Of a stretch of 24,067 nucleotides of DNA, positions 1 through 12,500 are shown in pieces (within the stretch, counting starts at the first letter, position 1; each line of letters opens with the position of its first letter). The DNA is from a virus. The DNA lies in the IMG/VR virus record IMGVR_UViG_3300017748_000134, positions 1 through 24,067 of that record; one strand, given 5' to 3'. Under the pieces are notes generated by a model. That model had not been told where the DNA came from and searched no databases. It was given only the letters and a program-made list of their open reading frames with translations. The position numbers and the translations under genes are program-made.

Positions 1-1
1 G

Positions 2-508
2 AACTTCAGTGGGGGCAGCAATGCAGTAACGAGGTCAAAGTCTGCTGGTGACAAGGTGCAGGACCTCTACGGTATCTTGCACAACACGCAGCGGGCAGGA
101 GCATCTGCTCTTGGAGGCATCGCTGTTGCTGCTGGTGTTGCCTTTGCTACTGGGGGCCTCGGGCTTGTAGCCGGACTGGCTATCGGAGGAACGTCGGCAG
201 CACAGGGATTGCTTGCTGTGGACGGTGACTACCCTATCGGTCTTCAGATTCCATACAACTCGATGGTTACGGCACCGGATGGCAAAGAATACACTGCTCG
301 TAACTTCCTTGTTCCAACTGGAAACCTGAAGAAGGTTGATGAGAAAATGTCGCAAGGCAACACCAATTCGGCTGGAGTAGAGTTTTCAAAAGGTGACAAC
401 ATGACTGGCATTCAAGGTGCTATTCAGAAGTTTGACGTCGGCTACAGCGCAGGTGAGCAGGTCTACACCTACCAGATGGTCTTCGCGCCCATCGACGTTA
501 TCGCATGA
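2..508 (+). CDS. 3' part of an unknown virion-block protein with a glycine-rich hydrophobic segment (5' end outside window)
   Basis: The reading frame is open to the left edge of the window, so the true start lies upstream and 168 residues are visible. The GTG at position 56 is an internal codon, not a convincing start. Residues about 32-72 of the visible part form a Gly/Ala-rich hydrophobic stretch (GGIAVAAGVAFATGGLGLVA and onward) with small-residue spacing. It could be one long or two short membrane-inserting helices of glycine-zipper type. The C-terminal half, about 95 residues, is soluble-looking and ends in ...YQMVFAPIDVIA. I do not recognise the family. The gene sits directly upstream of the giant structural gene (TGA at 506-508, next ATG at 518), so a role in the tail or in membrane penetration is possible but is only inferred from position. 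Confidence 0.75.
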   Translation, partial: NFSGGSNAVTRSKSAGDKVQDLYGILHNTQRAGASALGGIAVAAGVAFATGGLGLVAGLAIGGTSAAQGLLAVDGDYPIGLQIPYNSMVTAPDGKEYTARNFLVPTGNLKKVDEKMSQGNTNSAGVEFSKGDNMTGIQGAIQKFDVGYSAGEQVYTYQMVFAPIDVIA

Positions 509-513
509 GGTGA
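507..513 (+). promoter_or_regulatory. Shine-Dalgarno sequence of the giant gene
   Basis: GAGGTGA overlaps the stop codon of the preceding gene and ends 4 nt before the ATG at 518. It is fully complementary to the conserved archaeal 16S 3' tail (AUCACCUCC). The same heptamer precedes three other genes in this window. Confidence 0.75.
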
Positions 514-517
514 AACA

Positions 518-3500
518 ATGCCAATCATGCTTCAGTCCAATCACGCCCTCTTCTTTGATGGCGTGAGTGATGGAGTCATCATTCCTCAAGGTGCCTTCAG
601 TGGACTGGGTCGGGACAGTGCTGACGGGGACCGTAGCGCTTCCGACATCATCAGTGAGTCTTCTCAAGGTGCGCGTGTGGGGAGCATCATTTCCGATGCT
701 ATCGGTGGAGAACTTGCGATTGAGGCATGGGTTACGCCCGATTGCGGTGGCGTGGTGCTGACAAAGAGTGGGCAGTTTCATCTAAGCATCGGTAACGTCG
801 ATACACCCGGACCTGCTGTGTTCGAGGTCAACGTCATCACCGACACGGGTGTGCGTAAAATCATCTTGAGGACGGCTACTCCGGTGAGCACAGGCTTTGA
901 CGGGACAGTCTATCCTTCAACTACGTTCGGTGGTTTTGAGGACTCTTACAATCGCTTCGACGGCGCCAAAGACGATGCTACCAACCTGAATCTCAACCAG
1001 CGTCCACTCATTCACATCGTCGCCGCAGTCAGTCAGGGTTACGCTTCTCTCTACATTAACGGAGAACTGATGGTCGAGGAGGCTCTACCCAGCGACTTCG
1101 TCTTGCCTGAATCAGATGACCACGTCTACATCGGAGGTAGGGGCGGTGAGTTTCGTGGTGTTGTTGAGAGCGTGCACATCACCGGCGTTCTCACAGATGA
1201 GATGAAAACCCGCAGCGCTCCTTTGGTTGGCAACAGCACGCTGGCCTTGTTTCGCTTTGAGGAGCCAGTGGCCCCGATTGAGGGCACCTATGACATTTCA
1301 TCTATCGCTGATTCGAGTGGGCTGTCTACCATTACCGTCAGTGCAAATGATGCGAAAACGTTGGCTACGGAGTTGACTGGCAATTCAGTGACATCTGGAA
1401 CTGTCGATTTCACGAAGTCGCCTTACTCGTCCGGGGACTACTCAGTGGTCGACTACCTCACATCACCGGGCACACGTCGCGCTCACGCCGTCCCGCACGT
1501 TCCATACAACCTTCTCATCAACCCCGGTGCCATCAATCGAGCGACGCAGAAACCCAATCAGTCTCCGCCTGAGCGTGTTCGGCTACACAACATCAACACT
1601 GACACCGGTGCTCTTCTTGTTAGCAGTATTCACCTTGATTTCGCAAACAGCACACACGACAGTAGGGACGATGCTTCCCTGCATGATGGTCTACGAGGTG
1701 TGTTGCACAGTCGTAGTGCGGTTACAGGTGACGATTACTTTGTAGTCATCGCTGCAGACCTGCTCCTCGATAACGGCACGGCGCGTCCCTATCAACCGCC
1801 ACATCTTGCATCTCAACTGATTGACCGCACTGGTCAAATGGTGCTTGATGAGAGTGACTTTGAGCAACACGCACTCGTGTTCTCAAGTCGCATGGCTACG
1901 ACGACCAGTGACAGCAACAACCCCTTCGCTGTCGCTTGGCCCAACACCCTCGATGAGTCATTTCAGATTGGGCACTCAGGACGTCACATCTTCAACCATG
2001 TCTCAGGTCACCAATACCTTCGCAACATGCCGCGAGCCAACGAGGAAATCCTCGACCAACAGGTAGGTAACGCTGACATTTTGGAACTCGTCTTTGACGA
2101 AAGTGCAAAGGGCATTGACCGGCAGTTCCCCATCAACAGTGAAGTCGATTACTACCGCGACATCGCTCAATCGCGCATCGTCGACGTAACATCAAGCAGC
2201 GTCGCTTACGAAGCAGTGGACAACGGTCTTACTGCTGCCAACAGGAAACTGATTGCGATTGGTGGCGCAGGGACCAACGTTGAGTTTGACCCGTTCCCAT
2301 TCATGCTCAAGGGCCCTGTCCCCCAGCAGGTCAGTGATGTAGATGCCAACATGCGCAATCACCACCTTCGACCTTCGGCAACCAGCCGTATCGCAATTCT
2401 TGAAGTGGACCTTTCGTCGTATGGCCTCGCCTCTTTCGTCGAGATTCACTACAACGCCATCGACTTCACTGGGGTAAGTATGAGCAAAACTGCACCGATG
2501 CTGATGGTTGAGAAGACCGTTCCAGCATCGAATCATCTGCTGACTGGGAGCACCTATGTCATTGATGCCATTGAGGCCTCACTCAGTAGCGGTAAAACGT
2601 TGCACGCGCCGGGTGGCATTATCGAAGTGACAGACGCCTTTGAGGGAAACTACGCTCAAGCGGTCTTCACTCATTCTCTCATTGGGGACAACAGCGAGGG
2701 GTTCGAGAGTGATGACGAACTCGATGAGCGCTACACGCCTCAGAATTATGCGACAGTGCGTAGTGAACCGCGACGACCGCCGCAAAACATCACAGCCTCT
2801 CATACCACGAAAAGCGGACACGATTCCGTCTTCCACCGCGTTATCATCGAGGCTGCACCACCGGGAGCATACGCAAGCCCGCGTAGGAGTCCCGCTACCG
2901 ACCTAACCTCACCGAGCAACGGTCAGTTTGACACAGGCATCGCTGCCTCCTCGGGCCCAGTGCACGAAGTCTTTGACATCGTTGACAACCACGCTATCCT
3001 ACAGCCGACATCTGCTCAGCGTATCTTTGTTCAGCCTTCCGACCGCTCTCGCAGCGCTCAGTTGAGGCATGTCAAGACGGAGGCGAGTGACGGCAAGGAT
3101 AGCCACTACGTGACCGTGATGTATCTGATGACCCGCGCTCTACTTCGTAGTATCACCGAGGAGGAAAGTGACGGCGGCTCTCGTTTCACCAAGGTTCACT
3201 GCGTAGGTATCAACTCCGCTGCTATTACTCGAGACATTGACGAAATCGGCTCAGGCAGCCCTGACTCTCACGTTGTGAAGGAGATTGACCCCAACGCACC
3301 AGTCGTCTCAGTTACTCTGGGTGGCATCGGTCAAGGCGCCTACGACACAAACCCGTCGTTTGACCCCAGCACGCTTTCGAGGTTGCCCTACAATACTCGA
3401 CGCGGCTTCTCTTGTTTTGCTACAGCCGTTCGTGTTGACCGTGACACAACAGCGGCTGACCGTATTCAGTTCATTGAGGTGCGCGCGCTCAACAACAACA

Positions 3501-6500
3501 CTGATGACTTGAAGACGTGGGGCACCTACCCCTTCCCAAAGAAAGGTAGGTTGTTCCTCAAGACAGGCGCAAGCGCTGAATACACCAGCAAGACAGGTGT
3601 CGCGTTCATCTTTACGGATTCAAGCGTCGGCACAGGTCGCTTTGTGTTGCCTGATGGTTCTGAGGTCGGCAATTTCTACGAATGGGTAGACGCCACTGGC
3701 CTCGCAGCGCAGGCTGGGGCAGTCGCGAGCGGCAACGCTGACACATTTTCCCTTGGTGAAATCATTCTCGGTGACGGTGATTTCTACATGGAAAACGCAG
3801 CATCGGATGGCACCACTGTGAACGACCGTATGTTCCAATCCATGGACACTGTCACTCATGATTACCAACTTGGCACGCAATTCGCCAGCACTCGCGCTCT
3901 TGTAGAAATCCCACTCTTCAATGCGCAGTTCTTTGAGAGCGTCACTGAGAGCATTTTCCCCGGTCCTGACAACTCGCTGAAATTGCACCTTGACCCTACT
4001 ATGACGGCTCACACTTGGAATCCGTCACCAGTTGGCCGCCGTTACCCCGAAACAATGCCTGCTGACCGCAGTGCTCATGCAGCCTATGCATACGCACTGT
4101 CTCAAAATGAACATACCCGTAGTGCTGCTATTCAGCATAAAGCGGAACTTGTGAGTGGGAAATATCGCTTGTATGTCAGTAACCCTACAATTTTCCCCGC
4201 TGCTGACATCAACTTCGGTGGTGGGAGCGAGCCTGATTACCACTACGTTGAAAGAGTTCAGCGCTATCAACGGGCCTTTCTCCCAACGGGAGATTGGGTC
4301 ATCTATCAGAATGACCCCAATACTGACGGTTACATTGAGTTTGAAGACGAGAGTTGGGCGTTTTCAGATGGTTTCATTCGGGCTCATGAGACTGGGATGT
4401 TGCTCTTGGTCGGCGCGGGCTACAGTTCAGAAGCATTGGTGCCCTTAGAGGGTAGCCCCCTGATGCCCTCTTCGGCCATTGAGAGGCGAGGTGAATATTA
4501 CCATGACGCAGCGAACGTGAAAACACAGGGTGGTAACGTCGATTACGGATTGCGGCAATACGTCAGCGCTGTTGAGTTCAAGGCAGGGCCGACCACAAAC
4601 CCTCACGCCCCTCGCATCAAAACAGGACGTGCGCGGGGCAGTGTTCTCGGCGTTACACCCATCATGAACTCCTCAACCTTCACCGGTCTTGTGGTCATCT
4701 CTCTGTCTGAAGAAGATGCTGCGTTGTTCCCTAACGTTGAGACGAACGTAGACGGCGTCGGCAACATCGTCTACGAAAGTGGCGACTACCACTTTCAGGT
4801 CAGCACATCTTCACCTGATGGGACAACGAGGCGCTTCATCTACAGGGGCGATGCTGCTGCAACCTTCAGCGCCCTAAGTGGCTCTCCGACAAGTCCTGAC
4901 CAATTTCGCAACTCCATTCTTGCCGAGGATATCTTCAACAAGGGAGGGGCCTTGCCAAATTACCTTGACCGCACTCAGTCCGAGTTCATCATTGACCAAG
5001 AAGTTCTACTTGAACGCCGTGGCTTTGACCTCGGGTTCGACGTTTTACCGGATAGCCCATCACTCGAGAGCACGTTGAACATTGTGAATAGTTACCGTCC
5101 ACCTACGGCACGTCACCCTTGGACCATCAAGTCGTCACCAACACCAAACAGTAGTGCCATCACAGTCACCAACGCTACGCATAATGGTCTACTGCAAGCC
5201 AGTGTCACCGGATTAAACGTGCAAAATGCTGACTCACTCTACTGTGAAGTCACAACTACGAGCACCGGGGTAATTCGACATGTTCTCTATCTCGGGAACG
5301 TAACTGGTATTGCAGAAGGTCAAGCGCAATCAACACCGTCAACTGACACCGTCATCAACCTCGATGCGAGTATGTCAGCATCCGCCTTGTCACAGATGCA
5401 AACGGCTGCTGGCGATGCTACAGCGACGCTGTTTCTACGAGTTGGGATTAACAGCATCATGAAGAACGATGATGAGGCTATCCTCAATCGTTCGTGGTTG
5501 TTCCCCTATGCCCCCGGAGGGCTACGTCACGGGGACACGGTGTGGGCCAACATGACCTACAACAACCCTCACGCCGTCGAAGGGTTGTTTGCCAAAAGTC
5601 GAGGAGTCTACAACGAGGCGTTAGTATGGAGTGGTTTCAACGGCGGGTTGGGTGCACTCGCAACTGAGGCTCGTGACAGTATTCCGCTTGAGAACTTCTT
5701 AATTGGAGATACTTGCCGGGAGACTGCTGAGAACTACGTTCAACACATCAACAAAACAGTCGAGTTGAACTATCGTGAACTTGGCCTCACCAGTGGTTTC
5801 CCCGTAGTCGCTTATCTTGACCCTATGTTGAGCGACGACGGCCACTCCCGTGTTTTGCTCTATGACGTGGCGCACGACCGTGAGTTCATCGCTTTCCAAG
5901 ACTTGCACATGCAAGTTCAGTCAAGTCCAAAAGTCGCTGAAATCGGCTTCCAACGCCATACGTCGGCCAACAACGTCACGAACTCGACAAGTCAAATTGA
6001 CCTTGCTGAGTATTCTGCTAAATACAACGGCGGCTCTCAACACGGCTACACCACTCAGATTGATACACTCGCGGGCTACCCGAGTCAGAACAAATACCTA
6101 CGCAACAGGGTTCGTTCACGATTCATGGAGAGCGCCTACGCCCATGACCTCGCCAACCACTTCGCTGCGAGCATTATGAAGCAACCTGTTACCGGTAAGG
6201 TCACCTCCTTAGTGCAATTTTACGGGACAGGTGGTAATGGGTCGGGCTACAGTGGTGCTACTGGTGCAGCCACTACAACCCCCGGTAACGGTAGTGGGTT
6301 GACAGTCAACACCACGGTCAGCGGCGGAGGCATCACTGCAGCAGTCATCAATGCTGCTGGCACAGGTTACGCTCACAATGACATCATCACGGTCAGCGGA
6401 GGAACAGGTGGGCGTTTCCGCGTGCGCATCTCGCCCAGTTCAGTGTCAAGTCACTTAACGTCAATCGAGCGAATTAACCAGTTCGGAAAGGCACATGGTC

Positions 6501-9500
6501 ACATCGTTCACACGGGCTATTACACTGGTGCTGCCTTTGATGAGCGAGCGATTGGAGACAGCATCCTACCCCGGACTAAAGATGCGGTTGCTATCCCCTA
6601 TTGGGCTGATTCTCTTCACACCTTCACTCGAAAAATTCGCTCCAGTCTCGACCGATTTATTGTGGCTTTAACGCTCCATCGGGAAGAAAGTGTGCGCACT
6701 ACAGTGCGCGACCCTTCAACGCTGTTCGACACGCCTGATGGGACTCGTGTTGTTCCGGCATTCCTTGCCCTACGAGGCATTCGTTCAGGTGCCCTTGATT
6801 TGAGCAGCCACAGCGAGCAGCGTCTACAGCATCTGAAGCACTGGACAAGCATGGATTTCACTCGCAGGCTGACCATTGATTGTGGTGAAATAGCCACGCG
6901 AGATGGCGTTACTGACATCGAGGCCGCCGCGCGTGAAGTTGTTCGAATCATCAATCAAGCGGGCGCAGATAACGCTCGCGCAAACACCACCGGCGGTGAA
7001 ACTGGCTCGGCGTTCGACCCAGCAGTATGGTGGGACTCAGACAAAGCATTCGCCTCTAAGGACCAAGGTAGCCACATGGGTTACTTCCGAGCCCATCTTG
7101 GGCGTGTTGTGCAGGACATCAAGGGACGGGAAGGATTCTCAGTCGTCATTCATAGCACTGTGCCGGGCGCAACTGGTCGTAACTTCGCAGTGTGGCTTGA
7201 CAACGCAAGAGGGCAATCTCCCTATCAGCCTGAGTTCCTCATCGGTCATGGCGGACGTTTCAGAACTTTCTGGTGTCAGCCTGACGAGATGAGCGGGGAA
7301 GCCATGCACCCTGCGCCAATGCCACTCAACAAGCACGGTCGTCCGTTTGCGCCAGTTACGACGTTGCGCGGTTACACGCTACCTGACTTCTCGTCATCTG
7401 ATGTTAAGCCAACAACAGATTTTGCCCGTCGTGGTGACGAAGACTCTGACCCAGTTATGCGAGCCATTTCTATGGTCAGTGGTTCAGGCCAGTCGATGAA
7501 TACAGTCAACACCGAGTCACTCGAGGCTGAAGGTTACGTCAACACCTATACTGAAGGGCTTAGAGTTGGCTCTTCTGCAGTAGGTCGAGTCAACTTTGGC
7601 GGTATCGTTGCTGCAGGAATCCCCGGATTCGCCCCTGATGCGGGTTCATGGGGGTTCGGTCGTAAGGGAGACAAGCGTTTCAACAAGCACTATGGCGACG
7701 TGCACAACATTTCTGGTGACACCGTTGCATCAACCTACACTTCACATGTGCCCGCCAGTCAAATTTCACATGATGCCATTGGCAACAGCCCTCTCTATGC
7801 TTTCCAATTTGTAGACCACCTTGGTAACCGACACGCCATTCGTATCGTCTATCGCGGTATTGACCAAGACTTTACTCTCGATGAGACTCAGTTACCCGAT
7901 ACACTTGAAGACGAAATTGTCGTCTACATCGACGACCGCGACGTTGGGCAGGGCGGCTTCACCATCGGTCGTCACATGCACGGTCTTGGTGACGCTACTG
8001 GTCGTTTTGGCGCCAACCCAACCAACGCCACTTTGGCATCTTGGAGAGGTAATCGTTGGAACGCTGTGCCGGGAGTCAACGCAGCCTATGACTGTAAGGC
8101 AACGTATGATGATGCAAACAAAACACTCACACTTGTCTTAGAGGCACCATACGACTCTTGCCCGCACTTTGACGTTCTTGGTTACATGGGCTTCCCAATG
8201 GAAAACGGTGTCATTCAGGTGTCTGACCCATTTAACGACTCAAGCGCAGTTGGTAACTGGGGACACATGTTCTCCTACGGCAGCCGCACGCGCAACGACA
8301 ACTCAGGTGCACATGTTTTCTATGGCGTTGAGGGCGAGCGTTTTGGCTCATGTCAAGCCTACAACAACTCGGCTTCAGTGACATTGGCAACCAAGGGTTT
8401 CGGCGATAGTTCGGTCGACATCCGGGCGCTTGTTTCATCCTGCGCCAATTGGACTACCTTGGTCACTGATGAACTCCTCGCGGCAATTATCACGGCCACC
8501 GTCAACCTCGATAACCCAAATGTCGAAGAGGGTGTGCCTTTCGATTGTCGCGACCTCTTCGCAAGTGACGGGCGAACGTTTGGGGAATGGGGTGTGGCTG
8601 ACGATGCTATTCGTATTCGAGCCTACAATACCAATCGAGGGGTTCGGCCAATTTCAGACTTCTTCAGCGCCACACTGCACCGCGATATGGCAATTCAAGC
8701 AGCCCACGTAGAGCACGGGGACATTCAATTTGTCAAGACAACAGCGAGCGGCGTCATTCTTCCTACGACTAATCGTTCAGCACCAGATGCCTCGATTGAT
8801 GCTGGGTTGAGGGCAGAAGTAGGCTACATTCCCTTCACGGTATTGCAGGTTACAACCAAGGGAAGAGGTGCCAATGCGAACACGGCATCCCCTGTCCTCG
8901 TTGATTCCAGCAACGATGTGGTTGATACCGAAGTGTGGAGTCAAGGGCTCAACGGTCATCGTTTCACAGCCTATTCAGGTGACCGCATTTTACCAATGGT
9001 GAACAACCCAACGTTGGTCATTGACACAATTACTGGGAACAACATCGCTGTGAAGGGGACGAATGACCCATGGCACTTTGTTCGACCAGCCGGTAACAAG
9101 ACTGCAAACTCAATCACTGACGGTAGCAGCGCAATTGACCATGTGGCTGCTTTCGGTAGTCAGTCGCTTTTGTTTTACGGTGAAGACTTCGCTCTTGTGG
9201 AGAGTGAAGCAGGTAACCCGTTGACGCAACTTGACGCGGTCGCCGACACCGCAAGTAAGGACTGGGCCAATAAGACGACTGGCGTTCACATCGTTCAGCG
9301 TTTCGGAGACAGTCGGGCCGCAAGCACAGCAGGCGTTCGAGGTCTTGGTAGTCTCCATTCGCGACCGCAAGTCTTCTTCCGAGGTGGGCGAGATAGCACA
9401 GACCACTGGGTGCCGTTGTTCTTTGGTGGTGGTTTCAGTGGCGTCACACTCGACATTAACGATGGTAGCGTCAACGATTACAGTGAGAAATACACACACC

Positions 9501-12500
9501 CGTATGCAAATGGTCCCACAGGTGTCGCGGGTATTCAACATGCTAACGAAACGCTTTCATCGTTTTCTATGGTTGACTGCAACGCCATTATGGCCTTTTT
9601 CCCCGGCACGGCTCTCTTGAATCAGCATCGTGGTAGCCTCAATCCACCGTTTTTCAACCAAGACAGCATTCTCAGCCCTGACCTCAAAAGAGGGACTCAA
9701 GCAGTCAACGTAAATCACCCAAATGCAGCACCCTACTCAGCGGGCGTGCACATTCAAGTGCCTGTTCCATTGGTGCTTCGCTTCGCTCATCCGACTGCGC
9801 GTTACCACGACCACCGTGACAGCACTGAGAACAAAACTACGTTCCTCATTTTTGGCCCCGGTCAGGCCTTCCCATTCACACAGGAAGTAGCAACACCGGT
9901 CAACACCTTCGAACCAGCACCCGGTCGAGCCATTACGGTTGGTAACACTTGGTCTAAGGTCCCGAGTCACACTGGTAGCAACACGGCTTTCATGCCTAAC
10001 CACATCATCAATGACGCCGGTCATTACATGCCTTGGACCAGCGCGTATCAGACCGACCGGGGTCGCTTCCATTGGCGACAGACTGTCAATTGGGAACCTC
10101 CTCAAGGTAAGCCCAACGTTGCTATCTTGGCTCAGCGTCCTGAGTCCGGGCGCATGTATGGTGAAGTCTTCACTTCAGGCGTGTCGAACCTCACCACTTC
10201 TAACGTCCACGACTATCGCATGGCTCACCCCAGCCGACATGCCGTCTACATGGGCTTCTCTATGGTCAGTAGTTCAGACTGGTGTTACCACATGGATGGT
10301 GGTTATCACCCCGGTGGTTCATGGCTTGACAATCAAATTACCTTCAACCCACCTCATCCTGATGATGATAGCCGTGTGACGAAAAGCAGCATCAGTGGTA
10401 ACGAGTTGCACCCAAGCGCTTTCCGAGTCGCAGGCCCCCTTGCCAAGAAAGTGCTCTACGGGTCATCCGGCTCGTTTGCTGCTGAAACATTGGACAAAGA
10501 CGACGTTGACATGGAATACATCGCCGTTGATGCAACACGCTGTCAAAACAGTGAAGAGATGGCTGCGTTGCTCGGCGCTGCCATCAACGCTTATCCGGGT
10601 GGTGGCGCCCTCAAAGCGATGGGTGGGACCTTCCTCCCAAGTATGGGTAACGCCATGCGTCAGGACCGCTACGGGTGGCGTGAAGTTGAGGGTTCTGACG
10701 TCGTGCAATACTCCAAAGCGACTGCCTTGAGCACGAACCTAAACGCTGCCTTCATCACATTGGATATGGGCTCGAGTAGCGACCACGCCTACAATATCCC
10801 TGAGACGGGGTGGCTGCGCACGACCAGCATCTATGCTACTGGTGTGGGCTCTGAAAACTCACCTGCTTTCGCACCCTACTATGCTCGTATTGTGATGCAA
10901 TCAGGTAGCGACTTCCACGTCAAATTCTTCCTTGGGCAAAACCGTATCACCGGATTCACCGCTTTCGAGAGCGTCGCTACGTGGGACAACCATCTCGACT
11001 CCGCTACCTTGACGTTCCCCACCATCGCCAACACTGACTCGGGACTCAAGATTTACGTGTGGACCAAGGGCGGCGTTCATCGTTTCCGCAACTCAGCACG
11101 CAGCGGCGGCTATGATGCTGTTCACTTTAGCGGTCTTGTGGACGCCATTGACCGCACCAAACCTGTCGGTGTTGCAGGTTGGCACGGTGAACGTTACTCC
11201 TATCTGAACACGCTGCAACCTGAATCCAGCAAGTATGCTGCTGGTCTCGGAGCATGGCATTCCTGTCTTGGTTTCTCACCATACGGCGGTAGCATGGGTT
11301 GCGCGAGCACGCTCGGGCATCTGCCCAATATTACTCCGATGCCAAACAGCCCTGAGTCAGGTGAGCCGAATGAGGGTGATGATGGGATTGGCGCTTACCC
11401 TACGCCAACCAATCCTGACGCTCCACAAGATGCATACAGCATGACAGATAGTTCTCCAACCTACACCGTTGGCTTTTCGGATAGCAGCGACTTCAACACA
11501 CCACCCGTGATGGAAAACGAAAATGAGTTGCAGAAGGAGTTGACACACACGCAAGGTGTCTTCTCTCGCGGTTTGCTGGTTGTTGCCCATGAATCTGAAC
11601 TTGCACTCATCGCCAAGACAGACCGCGACGGACAGAAGTGCATTGGGGATTGGTTGCGTCTTGCTGACGCCTCAGACCTAACCAAGGCTGGCACCACTCG
11701 TTGGGATGACCGTATTCACGGTCAAGACCGTTTCTACGCTCCAGCAAATGCTGGACCGAACGTTGAGGCACTGATTCACAACGCTACGACGCGTCCGAGC
11801 ATTTCCGATTACACCGCCTCAAACGCCCTCGACGCTGCTCCGTTCAATGCAGCCTTCTTTTTCAATACGGCAATCACCGCTGACCTCGAACTGGACAACG
11901 CTGAACCGTGCCTCATGAAAACCGGCGACCTCTTTTTCGACCTTGACAAGAGCATCGGCTCCCACTTTTCAGCCAGCGCCGGGGCGCAGCGAAACGTCGC
12001 TGCCGATTTCTATTCTTCCGCGTCAACTCAACCCTCCACGCTCTTCGGTGGTAACAAGCAGAAGAACTCGTTTTGGGTTGGTGACGTCAACGCATATGAC
12101 ATGTATGTGCGCTCGCCTGCTGAGAACTTCAACGTTGAGCATGTTGTGTGGAAGCGTATGGATGGAGGTAGCCTCTCTATGCCAGCAGTCAACGCACGAG
12201 GCCTCGGTGCTGTCCCATGGGTCAACCGCGTAAGTGGTGGTGTTGGTTACACGACTGGTGAGAAGTTGCTCGGAAACGTCCGTTTTTCCTTTGAGACAAC
12301 CAACAGCGCCATGCTCCCTATCATACAGGCTCAGGAACTCAGTCACCCTCAATTGGCTGAGAAGCACCCCATGCTACTGAAGAACGCACTTGAAATTCCC
12401 AACGAACACCTACAGTTCGAGGACATGAGCGTTGTTGATGATACAGGGCAATCGCATACGCTTAGCGGCGGTTCACCGTTAGGTGTGGTGATTCGGGCAT

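Noticed and set aside
56-58. GTG at 56 as start of the first gene
   Set aside because: The frame continues open to base 2 with coding-like sequence and no ribosome site before the GTG, so the gene is simply cut by the window edge.
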